DNA of 64,000 bases from Exobacillus caeni (GCF_005747095.1 NZ_SWLG01000015.1:1-64000); one strand, 5' to 3'. Shown: positions 42,082-52,541, numbered from the stretch's first letter. Made by a program: numbers and translations. Notes: generated from the letters alone by a model not told the origin.

Positions 42082-43050
42082 TTAACAAATTTCAATATCG
42101 GCGGAATATATTTGATGAATTTCACCTGTGTCGTCTTCTAACAATAGTACCCCATCATTGGTAATGCCCCGGGCAATACCCTCTTTTACACCGGTAAGCG
42201 TTCTGGCTTTAATATGTTTCCCCAGGCTGACAGCATAGCTTTCCCAGAGGAGTTTAACAACCTGAAAACCATTCTGTAAATATTCTTCGTATAATGTTTC
42301 CGTCTCTTCTAATATCCTCCTCAAAAGGGAGGCCCGGTTCAATTCTTTTCCTGCTTCTATTCTCAGCGAGGTTGCTTTTTCTTTAATGTCATCAGGAAAT
42401 TCGGCCGCGGAAGTATTAACATTGATTCCCATGCCGATTATCACCGATTTAATCTGATCGGATTCTGCCTGCAGCTCTGTTAGAATACCTACCACTTTTT
42501 TCCCATTGACCAACACATCGTTCGGCCACTTGATTTCTGCGAGCACACCTGTTTCTTTTTGAATCGCCTTAACCACACCTACAGCAGCAAGCAGAGTAAG
42601 CTGGGGTGCCTGCTGGGGAGGAATTTTCGGACGAAGAATAAGGCTTACCCAGATGCCGTTTGTCTTTGGTGAATGCCAGTTCCGCCCGAGCCTTCCTTTT
42701 CCTGCTGTCTGTTCTTCCGCCGTTACGATCGTGCCTTCTGGTACATCGTCATATGCGAGACGGTGTGCGATTTCCTGAGTGGAAGTAACGCTTTCTTGAT
42801 AGACTATATTCTGGCCTAGATGTTTAGTGTTAAGCCCTAATTTCACTTCATTTGCAGTAATATGGTTCGGTGTACTCGTTATCCTGTAGCCTTTCTTTTG
42901 AACGGCTTCAACTTCATAGCCTTCTTTTCTAAGCTCAGAAATATGTTTCCAGATCGCAGTTCTTGAACATCCCAGCTCCTCACTGATTTTTTGTCCAGAC
43001 ACAAACTGCCCCTCTTGTCCATTTAACATCTCAAGCATCTTTTGCTTCAT
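42082..43050 (-). CDS. birA: Biotin-protein ligase and biotin repressor
   Basis: About 322 residues. An N-terminal winged helix (QKISEELGCSRTAIWKHISEL near 20-40) and ligase domain with GKGRLGRNWHSPKTNGIW near 115 and KWPNDVLVNGKKVVGIL near 180. It biotinylates acetyl-CoA carboxylase and represses biotin genes. Start ATG overlaps the cca stop codon (CAATGA) and follows GGTGG. Confidence 0.95.
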   Translation of the reverse strand: MKQKMLEMLNGQEGQFVSGQKISEELGCSRTAIWKHISELRKEGYEVEAVQKKGYRITSTPNHITANEVKLGLNTKHLGQNIVYQESVTSTQEIAHRLAYDDVPEGTIVTAEEQTAGKGRLGRNWHSPKTNGIWVSLILRPKIPPQQAPQLTLLAAVGVVKAIQKETGVLAEIKWPNDVLVNGKKVVGILTELQAESDQIKSVIIGMGINVNTSAAEFPDDIKEKATSLRIEAGKELNRASLLRRILEETETLYEEYLQNGFQVVKLLWESYAVSLGKHIKARTLTGVKEGIARGITNDGVLLLEDDTGEIHQIYSADIEIC

Positions 43051-44231
43051 TGAAGTTGCCACCATTCAAGCCACCTTTTAATATCGTTTTTCTCATTTTT
43101 AATAGTACCGTTTAAGATCTCTTTTTCAAGCTGTTCAAAAAATTCTCCAACCCATGGCCCCGGCTTTTTTCGGCTCCATTTTAAAATATCGTTGCCATTA
43201 ACCGCTATTTCGTTCCTTTTTAAAATAGGGAGCAGTTCAATGCGTTGCTCCAGCGTGGCGTGAATGGGCTTTCTTCCGGTTATCACAGCGGCGATCCGTT
43301 CAATGGATCGGTAGCTGGCACTGTAATTATATAACTCAGCGGCCGACCAGCCATCCTCCAGCACAACCTTCACGCCACTCAGGATGGAATCCACTTCCTT
43401 TATTAGCTTTGAAGGCTGTTTCCACCTTTTCAAGAATTCTAAGGGGTTCTCTGCAGTCACGTAAGTTAGGATTCCCCAGTGCTCCTTATCTTCCACTAAA
43501 TAATCCATGTCCAGTTTAAGCAGCTTTTCAAGTCCGGCTTTTTTCGTTTTTAAACCTGGCAGATATTGATGCAATTCGCTTTCGAGCAGCAGCCTGATTG
43601 CATTTTTTACGGAAGGGCCGGTCATCATTTTTTGAAATTCAACCGAGATTCTCTCAACGGCTATTTCTTTTAAGAAAGGAGCATAATCCTCGAAGGCTTT
43701 TCTTGTAGAAGATTCCAGTTCAAACGAAAGCTGGCTCACAAAGCGGATTGCCCGCATAATCCTTAATGGATCTTCTTTAAAACGGTCCTGTGGTTTCCTC
43801 ACAGTACGGATAATGCCCTTTTTTAAGTCTTCCCGCCCATTAAACGGATCAACAAGAGTACCGGTTTTATCCATCGCGATAGCGTTTATCGTAAAGTCTC
43901 TTCTCGCAAGATCTTCTTCAATGCTAGAAATAAAAGATACCGCAGACGGCCTTCGGAAATCTTGATAATCCTCTTCTTTGCGAAACGTCGTCACTTCATA
44001 GGATTTTCCTTTATGCCTTACAATTACTGTCCCATGCTCAATCCCAACAGGAATCGTATGCTCGAAAAGCTCCATCGTCTCATCGGGAAGAGCTGATGTA
44101 GCGATATCGACATCGTGAATAGGCTTTTGCAAAAGGTTATCCCTTACTGAACCCCCGACAAAATATGCTTCAAAACCGTTCTGGTTCAAACATTCCAACA
44201 GTTCAGCAGCTTCCAAAAAGATTTTATCCAT
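43047..44231 (-). CDS. cca: tRNA CCA-adding enzyme
   Basis: About 394 residues. Class II nucleotidyltransferase: [14 protein letters not shown] near 20 and [10 protein letters not shown] near 38 with the catalytic acids, [12 protein letters not shown] near 110, [16 protein letters not shown] near 150. It adds CCA to tRNA 3' ends. The start is placed at the ATG in the overlap ATGGATAA with the bshA stop, preferring it to a GTG three codons earlier. The gene chain bshA-cca-birA is tightly packed. Confidence 0.95.
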   Translation of the reverse strand: MDKIFLEAAELLECLNQNGFEAYFVGGSVRDNLLQKPIHDVDIATSALPDETMELFEHTIPVGIEHGTVIVRHKGKSYEVTTFRKEEDYQDFRRPSAVSFISSIEEDLARRDFTINAIAMDKTGTLVDPFNGREDLKKGIIRTVRKPQDRFKEDPLRIMRAIRFVSQLSFELESSTRKAFEDYAPFLKEIAVERISVEFQKMMTGPSVKNAIRLLLESELHQYLPGLKTKKAGLEKLLKLDMDYLVEDKEHWGILTYVTAENPLEFLKRWKQPSKLIKEVDSILSGVKVVLEDGWSAAELYNYSASYRSIERIAAVITGRKPIHATLEQRIELLPILKRNEIAVNGNDILKWSRKKPGPWVGEFFEQLEKEILNGTIKNEKNDIKRWLEWWQLQ

Positions 44232-45369
44232 TAGCGACACCGTTTAGGGTTTTATAGTAAATGTCTTCATACTGCGAGAGTACTCTTTGTGCATTAAAAT
44301 CATTTTTAACCGTGAGCACTGCTTCTTCTGCCATCCGTGCTCTAAGTTCATCATCTGTTAAGATTCGAATAGCCTTATTAGCTATGCTTTCAATTTCTCC
44401 TATCTGGCAAAGGTACCCGTTGACCCCATCTTTGATCACTTCTGGTATGCCGCCAATATTAGTACCGATCACCGGAACCCCACAGGCCATCGCTTCTAGC
44501 AGGACTAACCCAAAACTCTCTTTTTCTGATAACAGCATTTTCAGATCGCTGATCGAGAGAATTTCCGCTACATTATCCTGTTTCCCGAGAAAGCGGACAT
44601 CGTCTACTATTCCCAGATCCTTAGCAAGGCGGCATGCAACAGTTAACTCCGGTCCGTCCCCTATCAGCAACAGTTTGGCAGGAACTTGCTTCTTGATTTT
44701 TGCAAAAGCCCTCACCACATCCGGAACGCGTTTGACAGCCCTGAAATTTGAGATATGTACAATAACTTTTTCATCCGGCCTAATGTTATATTGGTCTTTC
44801 AAATATTCGTTGTCTCTTCTGTAATAGATCCTTTGATCCACAAAGTTGTAGACTGTTTGAATCTCTTTGTTCGTTTCGACCAGTGTATTCGTCTGGCGGA
44901 TCAAATCATCCGATACGGCAGTGACGGAATCCGACTTTTCAATGCCAAACCTGATTAATTCGCTTAAAGAAGGATCATAACCAAGAACAGTAATATCAGT
45001 CCCATGTAAAGTAGTAACGATTTTCAATTGATCTTCCCCAACCATTTGCTTTGCCAGGTATGCACATATCGCATGTGGTACAGCATAATGAACATGAAGC
45101 AAATCTAACTTTTCCCGTTTTGCTACTTCTGCCATTTTGCTGGCAAGCGTGAGGTCATACGGGGGATACTTAAATACTGGATACTGATTAACTTCCACCT
45201 CATGGTAATAAATATTAGGATCCCATCTATCCAAACGAAAAGGAATGCTTGTTGCGATGAAATGGATTTCATGTCCTTTTTCAGCTAGCATTTTCCCAAG
45301 TTCCGTAGCGACAACGCCGGAGCCGCCAACTGTTGGGTAACATGTTATGCCAATTTTTAACTTTTTCAT
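44224..45369 (-). CDS. bshA: N-acetyl-alpha-D-glucosaminyl L-malate synthase (bacillithiol)
   Basis: 381 residues, GT4 glycosyltransferase. [19 protein letters not shown] near 8-26 is the donor/acceptor loop, and [21 protein letters not shown] near 280 is split here as [15 protein letters not shown] and VPVIG. The first step of bacillithiol synthesis joins malate and GlcNAc. Start ATG overlaps the bshB1 stop (ATGA). Bacillithiol is also the likely persulfide carrier for the sulfur island. Confidence 0.95.
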   Translation of the reverse strand: MKKLKIGITCYPTVGGSGVVATELGKMLAEKGHEIHFIATSIPFRLDRWDPNIYYHEVEVNQYPVFKYPPYDLTLASKMAEVAKREKLDLLHVHYAVPHAICAYLAKQMVGEDQLKIVTTLHGTDITVLGYDPSLSELIRFGIEKSDSVTAVSDDLIRQTNTLVETNKEIQTVYNFVDQRIYYRRDNEYLKDQYNIRPDEKVIVHISNFRAVKRVPDVVRAFAKIKKQVPAKLLLIGDGPELTVACRLAKDLGIVDDVRFLGKQDNVAEILSISDLKMLLSEKESFGLVLLEAMACGVPVIGTNIGGIPEVIKDGVNGYLCQIGEIESIANKAIRILTDDELRARMAEEAVLTVKNDFNAQRVLSQYEDIYYKTLNGVANG

Positions 45370-46082
45370 ACATATTCTCCTAACGGAATTTGATTGAGGA
45401 GCAATGTCTGCTTTGCCTTAAACCCTTCGGCGTATGTAACACCAGCATCTTTTCCATACATACATTCTCTGCTTTCAACTGTTTCGATATACCCATTCGT
45501 CAGGGGGGTATCCACCGTTCCTTCCCCTTTTATGAACTGGCTCCTGTAAGCTTCAAGTGATTGCTTTTTTAAATTCATCTCATTGGATATATCAACGGCA
45601 AAATCCGGTTTATGAAAACCGTTAATAAAATAATAAAACAGGTTCTTCGATCTGTGCGGCTCAAGGTTTTGCTGCGATGCATATTTCCTTATACCCGCCG
45701 AGAATGCTGCTTCTTCTACCAGATCTGCACAGCGCCCATGGTCTGGATGACGATCTTCTTTATAAGGAACAAAAATGTATGTCGGCCTTAAACTTCTGAT
45801 AACACGTACAATCGCTTCTATGAACTCGTCTTTTACCGATAGGCCCCTATCAGGAAACATTAGATTAAACCGCTGGGTCACCCCAAGAATTTCGCCTGCT
45901 TTTTCTGCTTCCATCTTTCTTGTTTCCACTGTTCCGTTTGAGGAAAGCTCTGCCTGAGTTAAATCACATATTGCAGTTTTATAGCCCGACTTTGCCATCT
46001 TAGCAAGCGTACCGCCCATGCCGATCTCCACGTCATCAGCATGCGCACCAAAAGCTAGAATATCTAAATCAATTTTTCCCAT
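45366..46082 (-). CDS. bshB1: Bacillithiol deacetylase BshB1
   Basis: About 238 residues. [20 protein letters not shown] carries the zinc-binding His and Asp (AHADD here, often AHPDD). [18 protein letters not shown] supplies another histidine. It removes the acetyl group from GlcNAc-malate. The start is the ATG at 46082 after GGAGAAAG. It overlaps the mgsA end by 14 bases. The frame runs further to 46103 without an RBS. Confidence 0.94.
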   Translation of the reverse strand: MGKIDLDILAFGAHADDVEIGMGGTLAKMAKSGYKTAICDLTQAELSSNGTVETRKMEAEKAGEILGVTQRFNLMFPDRGLSVKDEFIEAIVRVIRSLRPTYIFVPYKEDRHPDHGRCADLVEEAAFSAGIRKYASQQNLEPHRSKNLFYYFINGFHKPDFAVDISNEMNLKKQSLEAYRSQFIKGEGTVDTPLTNGYIETVESRECMYGKDAGVTYAEGFKAKQTLLLNQIPLGEYV

Positions 46083-46479
46083 GAACAATCTTTCTCCAAT
46101 CAAAATCTCCCCTTGATAAGGCGTGCATTAAGATTTCTGCACTTGCCATATTTGTCGCAAGAGGGATGGAATAAACGTCGCATAACCGAACAAGTGCAGA
46201 GACATCCGGTTCATGCGGCTGTGCTGTAAGGGGGTCCCTGAAAAAGATAACAGCATCCAGATCATTTTGGGCGATCATCGCGCCAATTTGCTGGTCGCCA
46301 CCGAGGGGGCCAGACTGAAACCGGTGAAGCGATAATCCGGTTTCTTCTGCAATCCTTTTGCCAGTTGTACCGGTCGCAAATAAGTCATGCTTCTGCAATA
46401 CACTGGTATAAGCGATCGCAAAGCGAACAATATCATCTTTCTTTTTATCGTGTGCAATTAATGCAATCTTCAATTCCAT
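46069..46479 (-). CDS. mgsA: Methylglyoxal synthase
   Basis: About 136 residues. It converts dihydroxyacetone phosphate to methylglyoxal. Signatures: [10 protein letters not shown] at the start, [10 protein letters not shown] near 36, [15 protein letters not shown] near 57 and [15 protein letters not shown] near 80, with the catalytic Asp and His. The start is the ATG just past the dapB stop. It is embedded in the dapB-mgsA-bshB1-bshA-cca-birA run, as in B. subtilis. Confidence 0.95.
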   Translation of the reverse strand: MELKIALIAHDKKKDDIVRFAIAYTSVLQKHDLFATGTTGKRIAEETGLSLHRFQSGPLGGDQQIGAMIAQNDLDAVIFFRDPLTAQPHEPDVSALVRLCDVYSIPLATNMASAEILMHALSRGDFDWRKIVHGKN

Positions 46480-46482
46480 CAC

Positions 46483-47286
46483 CTATTCCATAATGTTTTC
46501 CAGTCCGTAGACGAGCTGGTCCATTTTCAACACCGTTTCAACTGCAAGCTTCACACCCGGCATAAAAGAAGTCCTGTTAATGGAATCATGGCGGATTTTC
46601 AATGTTTGCCCTTCTCCGCCAAACAACACTTCTTGATGGGCAACAAGGCCTGGCAGCCTGACACTGTGGATTCTCATCCCATCCATGTTTGCCCCTCGTG
46701 CACCCTTTAGCTCTTCTTTTTCATTTTCATGCCCCTGCTGTTTTGATTCTCTAACATCTGCAATCATTTGTGCGGTTTTGACTGCCGTTCCAGAAGGCGC
46801 GTCCAGCTTTTGATCGTGATGCTGCTCTATAATCTCAACATCAGGAAAGTATTTTGCAGCCATCTGGGAAAACTTCATCATCAGCACCGCCCCGATCGCA
46901 AAGTTTGGAGCGATAATAGCGCCAAGCTGTTTTTCCTCAGCAACGGAAGATAACTCGGCGATATCATCATCTGTAAATCCTGTTGTTCCTACAACAGGAC
47001 GAACCCCATGATGAAAAGCGGATTCCATATGCTTCCTTCCTACAGCTGGTGTCGTAAGGTCGATCAGTACGTCGCATTCCACTTCACGAAAACATCGGTC
47101 GATGTCTTCGTATACCGGTGCTTCCAAAGAAGGAAGCCCCTCAATATCCTTGACCCTTTTTCCTTCATTCCGTGAATCTACAACGGCAACTAGTTCAAAG
47201 TTTTCGGTTCGATCCACTAAGTTCACTGCTTCGCTTCCCATTCTGCCTCGAGGTCCTGCAACAACAATCCTAGTCTTATTACTCAT
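46483..47286 (-). CDS. dapB: 4-hydroxy-tetrahydrodipicolinate reductase
   Basis: 267 residues, the B. subtilis length. It catalyses a step in lysine and diaminopimelate synthesis and needs NAD(P)[14 protein letters not shown] near 8 is the nucleotide motif and [15 protein letters not shown] near 153 is the catalytic signature. The start is placed at ATG AGT in the overlap with the mazG gene end (ATGAGTAA). An ATG four codons earlier is less likely. Confidence 0.96.
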   Translation of the reverse strand: MSNKTRIVVAGPRGRMGSEAVNLVDRTENFELVAVVDSRNEGKRVKDIEGLPSLEAPVYEDIDRCFREVECDVLIDLTTPAVGRKHMESAFHHGVRPVVGTTGFTDDDIAELSSVAEEKQLGAIIAPNFAIGAVLMMKFSQMAAKYFPDVEIIEQHHDQKLDAPSGTAVKTAQMIADVRESKQQGHENEKEELKGARGANMDGMRIHSVRLPGLVAHQEVLFGGEGQTLKIRHDSINRTSFMPGVKLAVETVLKMDQLVYGLENIME

Positions 47287-47629
47287 TTGCTTCATCATCC
47301 TTTTCTTCCTTTTTCGTCCATCTGTCTTTATCTCGTTCGTTGAATTTTTGCATTACAAGTGAAAATGCTTCCTCCATATCGATATCAAGAGAATTTGCAA
47401 AGCAAGTCAGAACAAAAAGCATATCTCCCAGTTCTTCTTCAACCGTTCTTTCTTTCTCTGTTGTTTTCTTTGGTTTTTCACCGTAAAAATGATTCACTTC
47501 GCGAGCAAGCTCACCAAGTTCTTCGGTCATTCGTGCAAGCATAGCAAGAGGGCTAAAGTAGCCTTCCTTAAACTGGCTTATGTATTGATCAACTTCCTGC
47601 TGCATCTCTTTAATGGCCTTTGTTCCCAA
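47279..47629 (-). CDS. ypjD: MazG-like nucleotide pyrophosphohydrolase YpjD
   Basis: About 116 residues. The MazG-type all-alpha NTP pyrophosphohydrolase motif [22 protein letters not shown] near 34-55 is split here as [14 protein letters not shown] and FYGEKP. The later [17 protein letters not shown] carries the second metal-binding EEELGD. It is similar to B. subtilis YpjD. The start is a TTG (47629 or two codons earlier) since GGTGGGGG lies just upstream. It is the first gene of the dapB unit. Confidence 0.88.
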   Translation of the reverse strand: MGTKAIKEMQQEVDQYISQFKEGYFSPLAMLARMTEELGELAREVNHFYGEKPKKTTEKERTVEEELGDMLFVLTCFANSLDIDMEEAFSLVMQKFNERDKDRWTKKEEKDDEANE

Positions 47630-47888
47630 TTTCAATCCCCCACCTAATAAAAGATACTTTCTTTCCTATTCTCTTTCAACTAAGAACAAAATCTTCCCGC
47701 ATCTTGTTCCTTTTAGCCTGAATCGCAACATATAAAACAAAAATAAGCTTCTAAAATTGAATAGATATCACGTTTTATGTTAGCTAAAAGATCAGCTTTT
47801 GACAAATATAAAGAAATAAAAGCGATTGTTTTATTCCCTAACAAATAACCATGTTACGATATAGCTGGATACCGCATTAAAATACCGA

Positions 47889-47917
47889 TTGCCTCTTATT
47901 TTATAATTGCTTATAAT
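47889..47917 (+). promoter_or_regulatory. Promoter of the YitT-family gene
   Basis: TTGCCT (47889-47894) and a perfect TATAAT (47912-47917) are 17 bp apart. A stem GCCTC...GAGGC spans the two boxes. The rest of the 318-bp gap up to the mazG gene is AT-rich without a gene. Confidence 0.65.
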
Positions 47918-47953
47918 GAGAGGCGCGATTAGACAATGTAGGAGGGACACAAC

Positions 47954-48826
47954 TTGATATTCTCGCTTCGATTAAAAAACATCCTTTTCATCCTGTTTGG
48001 AGCCGCTGTATTCGCTTTTGGACTCGTTCATTTTAATATGGAAAATAATCTTGCAGAAGGCGGCTTTACAGGAATCACACTTCTTTTATTTTTCTTATTT
48101 AAGATCGATCCGTCTATTTCTAATCTGGTCTTAAATATACCGCTCTTTTTCCTTGGCTGGAAAATGCTAGGCAGAAATGCGTTTTATTATACTATTATCG
48201 GTACCGTTGGACTTTCGGTGTTCCTTTGGATTTTTCAAAGGATTACCTTCGTTTCGATTCCGCTGCATGATGACATGACTCTTGCTGCATTATTTGCCGG
48301 CGCATTCATCGGGATCGGCCTCGGAATAATTTTTCGTTATGGAGGAACAACGGGCGGTGTCGATATAATTGCGAGATTAGGATTAAAATATATGGGATGG
48401 GGAATGGGCCGGACGATGTTTATTTTTGATGCCTGTGTTATTACCGTTTCCCTTGTTTATCTTAACTATCGTGAGGCGATGTACACACTACTCGCCGTAT
48501 TTGTTGCTGCCAGGGTGATCGACTTTATTCAGCAAGGGTCTTATGCAGCCAAATCCGCCATGATTATCTCTGACCAAAACAAAGATATCGCGGATACAAT
48601 TATGGCAAAAATGGACCGTGGTGTAACAGCTTTAAACGGTAAGGGGAGCTTCTCCGGCCTTCAACGGGAAGTTTTATATTGTGTCGTGCCACGTAACGAG
48701 CTTACCAGGTTGAAAACGATTGTCAAAACCGTGGACCCGCATGCATTTGTTGCTGTAAGCGATGTGCATGATGTACTTGGAGAAGGTTTTACATTAGATG
48801 AAAACAAAAAGCCAATCGAACATTAA
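47954..48826 (+). CDS. ypjC: YitT-family membrane protein (YpjC)
   Basis: 290 residues. Five to six membrane helices (NILFILFGAAVFAFGLVHF at the start), a YGGTTGGVDIIARL segment near 135, and a C-terminal soluble DUF2179 domain (about 205-280). This is the YitT/YpjC/YqfU family of unknown function. It stands on the plus strand between two minus-strand blocks, at the position of ypjC in B. subtilis. The start is TTG after GGAGGGACACAAC. Confidence 0.9.
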   Translation: MIFSLRLKNILFILFGAAVFAFGLVHFNMENNLAEGGFTGITLLLFFLFKIDPSISNLVLNIPLFFLGWKMLGRNAFYYTIIGTVGLSVFLWIFQRITFVSIPLHDDMTLAALFAGAFIGIGLGIIFRYGGTTGGVDIIARLGLKYMGWGMGRTMFIFDACVITVSLVYLNYREAMYTLLAVFVAARVIDFIQQGSYAAKSAMIISDQNKDIADTIMAKMDRGVTALNGKGSFSGLQREVLYCVVPRNELTRLKTIVKTVDPHAFVAVSDVHDVLGEGFTLDENKKPIEH

Positions 48827-48829
48827 CAC

Positions 48830-48861
48830 AAAAACTCGCCGTATGAACGGCGAGTTTTTTA
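48830..48861. terminator. Bidirectional terminator
   Basis: CTCGCCGT and ACGGCGAG pair around ATGA, flanked by AAAA and TTTTTT tracts. It serves the convergent YitT and yugP genes. Confidence 0.9.
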
Positions 48862-49545
48862 GTCTTCTTGATTTAATCCTGCAAACATAAGAACAAAACG
48901 CAATAGTTCGAGAACAGCTACAAAGGCAGCGGCAACATAAGTTAAAGCAGCTGCATTCAGCACTTTTTTTGTTTCGCGTTCTTCATCATTTCTGATGGCG
49001 CCTACTGAGATAATCTGATCCATCGCTCTGCTGCTCGCGTTAAATTCAACAGGCAGGGTCACAAGCTGGAACAACACGGCAGCTGACATAAAGATAATAC
49101 CAAGTAAAGCTAAATTCAAGGCCCCTAAAAGAAAGCCAATGAAGATCAAAATGTAGGAAAGGTTAGATCCCAGGCTTGCGATAGGGACAAGCGCATGGCG
49201 GAAACGCAATGGAGCATAACTTTGCTGATCCTGAATCGCGTGTCCAACCTCATGGGCTGCAACAGCAGCACCGGCAACAGAATGGCCATGATAGTTCTCG
49301 GACGATAAGCGAATTACTTTTGAACGAGGGTCGTAATGGTCTGTTAAACGTCCACGTACTTCCTCAACGCTAACATTATATAAACCGTTTTGGTCTAATA
49401 TCCTTCTTGCTACTTCAGCTCCGGACATGCCCGAAGAGTTCGGTACTTTTGAATACTTTTTGTAAGCACTTTTCACTCTGCTCTGCGCCCAAAGCGGAAT
49501 AAGCATTAATAAGGCGAAATAGAGCAAATATGCACCAATACCCAT
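48859..49545 (-). CDS. yugP: Membrane zinc metallopeptidase, YugP type
   Basis: 228 residues. It has an N-terminal helix, AAHEVGHAIQDQQ near 112 with the HEVGH zinc motif, and two to three C-terminal helices (DUF-type putative neutral zinc metallopeptidase). It is predicted to be a membrane-embedded protease of unknown substrate. B. subtilis yugP is elsewhere in its genome, so the position here is a small rearrangement. Start ATG follows ATGGAGG. Confidence 0.88.
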   Translation of the reverse strand: MGIGAYLLYFALLMLIPLWAQSRVKSAYKKYSKVPNSSGMSGAEVARRILDQNGLYNVSVEEVRGRLTDHYDPRSKVIRLSSENYHGHSVAGAAVAAHEVGHAIQDQQSYAPLRFRHALVPIASLGSNLSYILIFIGFLLGALNLALLGIIFMSAAVLFQLVTLPVEFNASSRAMDQIISVGAIRNDEERETKKVLNAAALTYVAAAFVAVLELLRFVLMFAGLNQED

Positions 49546-49648
49546 TTACATTCCTCCATATAAACTGTAGATGTTATTATAGTCAATTTTAGTCAAATAT
49601 GACCGCAAAGTCAATATATATTGCTCTTAGAAACCTGCCGGAGTATGC

Positions 49649-50440
49649 TTACAACTGTTGTTTTTGCTTTTGCTCCGCTTTCTCGCCTCTGTATTTTTTC
49701 CAACCTACATAAAATAATGTAAGAATGATCATGCCCCCGACAGATAAGATTACCCAAACAAGGGAAGGATCGGCTTCATCATGTGTATTCCCTGTATAAA
49801 CGGTTTCAAAATCATTTTTCATAATTTTTAGTTGTTCTGTTTTCCCTCTGTCCTCCAGAAGGTGGCTGCGGTACCGTTCAAGGAAGTGGATATGGGAATC
49901 AAGCCGTTGCTGCAGTTCTGCTGAAAGGTCGATCGCCAGTGCGGGGCGAATCATTTCATAAGTCGAAAATAGCCTGTTCACTGCTGTCTGGAGCTGTTCT
50001 TCATCCTTCATCTGGATTGCTTTCTCAATTCCAGAAAACCTGCTTTCCATTATTGGTTTTGTTTCTTTCCACAGTGGCTGCTGGTCAGAATAAAGGGCGT
50101 CCACTGCAAGGCGAAATTCCGTTAAGGCGCTTACTCGGTCCTCCAGGCTCATGGACACACTCGTTACAGCCTCGGTTGCTTTGTCATGGCTTGTCGTGAT
50201 CACACGAAGCTCCGTCATTGTAAAAGAATCCTTATGCTTGGTTTCTTCCAAAAACATTTTAGAAAAATAAGTCAGCATTTTTTTTGACTCTTCAAACTTC
50301 TCTTCTTTTGCAAATCTTAATGCCTGGTCCACAGCATTAGTTAGCTCTTGTTTAGAATGCTCTTCATTATGGTTTGCAAAAGCGGGTGCTGAAAAGGCAA
50401 AAGAAAAAATCAACAGTAACAGGACGATAATCCTCCCCAT
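49649..50440 (-). CDS. ypjB: Sporulation protein YpjB
   Basis: 263 residues. There is a signal peptide (LLLLIFSFAFSAPAFA, cleaved near 22), a helical body, and a C-terminal membrane helix (VWVILSVGGMIILTLFYVGWKKY). This is the form of YpjB, which lies upstream of ypjA in B. subtilis. Its disruption affects sporulation there, from memory. Start ATG follows GGGGGGAC. Confidence 0.82.
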   Translation of the reverse strand: MGRIIVLLLLIFSFAFSAPAFANHNEEHSKQELTNAVDQALRFAKEEKFEESKKMLTYFSKMFLEETKHKDSFTMTELRVITTSHDKATEAVTSVSMSLEDRVSALTEFRLAVDALYSDQQPLWKETKPIMESRFSGIEKAIQMKDEEQLQTAVNRLFSTYEMIRPALAIDLSAELQQRLDSHIHFLERYRSHLLEDRGKTEQLKIMKNDFETVYTGNTHDEADPSLVWVILSVGGMIILTLFYVGWKKYRGEKAEQKQKQQL

Positions 50441-50515
50441 ACTTGTCCCCCCTTTGGTTCTGCTTCATTCTATGAAAAAGGGGACAAGAGTAGACCAGTT
50501 TCTTTATTCAAAATC

Positions 50516-50900
50516 TAACGCTCGAAGGTGAGTAGATGTTTGGCCAGCCACTATATTTCCCAGTTGCATAAAGAAGGCGCTTAAGTCTAAAAAGGATGAT
50601 TATGGTAAACAAGTATCAAAGGCATCGGTGAGACCCGGGTGTATCAATGGCGGAGGCTAACGCCCAGGGATGTATGGATTGGACTGAGGCGTGTGAAAAA
50701 GAAAAACCGATGTATGAAAGAGAGTCGATATTTCCTAATCGTCGGCAAGGAGGTGAGGTAAATCCACTAGTCTCTGTGAGCCAGAGCAGACAGTACGTTA
50801 GCATGACGTGACCCACCAGCCACTCGTGGAAAGCGAAGTGTATTTCCATAGCGAATCCAGGCACCAAAGTATCGTTTTAAAGTTAATGGGTAGCCGAAAT
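50516..50900 (+). other. Unexplained non-coding block between ypjB and ypjA
   Basis: This 385-bp block has higher GC than its surroundings and interrupts the conserved ypjA-ypjB junction. It contains GGAGGCTAACGCCC, a purine-rich CGGCAAGGAGGTGAGG and TGACCCACCAGCCACTCG. The longest frame (near 50648) begins MAEANAQGC and stops after about 54 codons. The plus-strand text reminds me of the region before the protein of bacterial group II introns, so a dead mobile element is possible. I cannot prove it. Confidence 0.35.
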
Positions 50901-50925
50901 ATAATGAATAATAAAGCTTGCTCTG

Positions 50926-50987
50926 AAAGAAAAATCCGAACTGATTCAAATTCTGAATAAAGAAATTTGAATCACAGTTCGGATCTT
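50926..50987 (-). terminator. Long inverted repeat, terminator of ypjA
   Basis: On the minus strand GATCCGAACTG and CAGTTCGGAT, with GATTCAAATT and AATTTGAATC inside, form a stem of about 22 bp, followed by TTTTTC. It lies just past the ypjA stop. Confidence 0.85.
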
Positions 50988-51026
50988 CATGTGGCTAAAA
51001 TACTTTTGCGGCCTATTTAACAGAGG

Positions 51027-51623
51027 TTATATTTTGATAGATAAAGTATAATGGCCTTTTCTTACAGCTAAAACATAAATCAATGCAAGTGAAAAAATAC
51101 TTAACCAGAAGGTAAAATAACCGATTTGCTGGAAGTAATCTGCAAGGACCGGATAACGAGGCATCTGCCCGAATACATAATCGATGACATCGTTATGAAG
51201 GGTCCAGATTGCTACGACGACAAGATGCCAGGCTTTTATCTTATAATATGGTGCATAAAGCAGCCCCTGAAGAGCCATCCCAGCATGTGAAAAAATCAAT
51301 AAGTAATTCTCCCAGTAGACCTGTCCACTGACTTGAATTCCCCAGACATTCATTACAACCGCCCATACTCCGTACTTGAAAAGCGTAACAGCTGCAAGCG
51401 CTTCTATAAGCGGAACATTTTTTTTCATTATAAAAGCGACCAGTACAATTACAAAGAAAAGGCTTGCCGTTGGACTGTCTGGAACAAAAATCAGAAACTT
51501 TAGCGGTGTTTCAACAAGCTGCCATTGATACCAATAATAGCCATATATTGTTCCAAGGACGTTAATAACAAGAAGCATGATCAGAAACGGCTTCGTTTTC
51601 AAATAAAATATGTACTTTTCCAT
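51027..51623 (-). CDS. ypjA: YpjA family membrane protein (DUF1405)
   Basis: About 198 residues with six to seven membrane helices. FLIMLLVINVLGTIYGYYWYQ begins the first pair and the PDSPTASLFF stretch follows. This is DUF1405 by position and appearance: directly after qcrC in transcription order, as in B. subtilis. The start is placed at the ATG of MEKYIFYL (51623). A frame to 51665 has no clear RBS. The role is unknown. Confidence 0.82.
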   Translation of the reverse strand: MEKYIFYLKTKPFLIMLLVINVLGTIYGYYWYQWQLVETPLKFLIFVPDSPTASLFFVIVLVAFIMKKNVPLIEALAAVTLFKYGVWAVVMNVWGIQVSGQVYWENYLLIFSHAGMALQGLLYAPYYKIKAWHLVVVAIWTLHNDVIDYVFGQMPRYPVLADYFQQIGYFTFWLSIFSLALIYVLAVRKGHYTLSIKI

Positions 51624-51663
51624 CTTATTACCATTTCCTCTCTGGTAATTTCTACTCGGTTGC

Positions 51664-51694
51664 AAAAAAAAGCTGACTTAAAAGTCAGCTTTTC
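51664..51694 (-). terminator. Terminator of qcrABC
   Basis: On the minus strand AGCTGACT pairs with AGTCAGCT around a 4-base loop, followed by TTTTTTTT. Confidence 0.92.
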
Positions 51695-51695
51695 G

Positions 51696-52466
51696 TTATT
51701 TATTCGCTTCAGCAGTTTCAACGATGAATTGAGCAAGCTTTTGAAGTTCCTCATCAGAACCTTCGAATGCGTTCGCCGGCATCGCTGGCGGAATACCGTT
51801 TTTTGCGATGCCCATAATTTCTTCTGCTGATTTTTCAGTCTCAAGCAATGATGGACCTGTAGCACCCTGTAAGCTGTCTCCATGACATCCGATACAGGAT
51901 TGTCCAGAGTAAATCTGGTAGCCCTCTGCATCTTTATCAACATTGGCTTCAACAATCTCACCCTGTTTTGCTTGCTTTTCCCAGTCGTGCGTTACGACTG
52001 ATTCCCAAGTTAGGAAGATCGTAGAAATAACAGCTAAAAGCATCATTCCTACTGCGATCGGGCGCTTGCTTGGACGGCGCTCAGGGCCTGGATCCAACCA
52101 TGGAGCAAGTAAAAGTGATCCAAACGCGATTCCCGGAATAATCATTGTACCAATCAAAGTATAGTCACCAGCAGCGTACTTGTACTTAAGCAATTGATAT
52201 AAAAATAAGAAATACCAGTCCGGAAGCGGTGTATAAGTCGCATCTGTTGGATCGGCAACACGCTCTAAAGGCGATGGATGCGCAATTGTTAATAATAAGT
52301 ATCCGATTAAAAAGACTGCACCTACCATCCACTCTTTTAACAAGAAGTTTGGCCAAAACGCCTCTGTTTTGCCTGGATATTCAGAATAGTCTTTCGGAAT
52401 GTTCGGCTTCTTCTGGGCGGGTACCCTTGAGTCGCCCACAAATTTCATTCCCTTACCGCGGTGCAT
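51696..52466 (-). CDS. qcrC: Menaquinol:cytochrome c reductase, cytochrome b subunit IV/cytochrome c fusion
   Basis: 256 residues. N-terminal three-helix part resembles cytochrome b subunit IV (PDWYFLFLYQLLKYKY). The C-terminal cytochrome c domain holds the haem site CIGCH near 189 and a distal methionine in PPAMPANAF. It is anchored in the membrane facing outward. The third gene of qcrA-qcrB-qcrC. Start ATG follows GAAGGAGGG. Confidence 0.95.
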   Translation of the reverse strand: MHRGKGMKFVGDSRVPAQKKPNIPKDYSEYPGKTEAFWPNFLLKEWMVGAVFLIGYLLLTIAHPSPLERVADPTDATYTPLPDWYFLFLYQLLKYKYAAGDYTLIGTMIIPGIAFGSLLLAPWLDPGPERRPSKRPIAVGMMLLAVISTIFLTWESVVTHDWEKQAKQGEIVEANVDKDAEGYQIYSGQSCIGCHGDSLQGATGPSLLETEKSAEEIMGIAKNGIPPAMPANAFEGSDEELQKLAQFIVETAEANK

Positions 52467-52541
52467 TCTTCCCCCTCCTTCTCTGTAGCTGTTTTCAACG
52501 CTTTAAAATGCAACATCAAAGTCAAATCTAATAACTGGATC

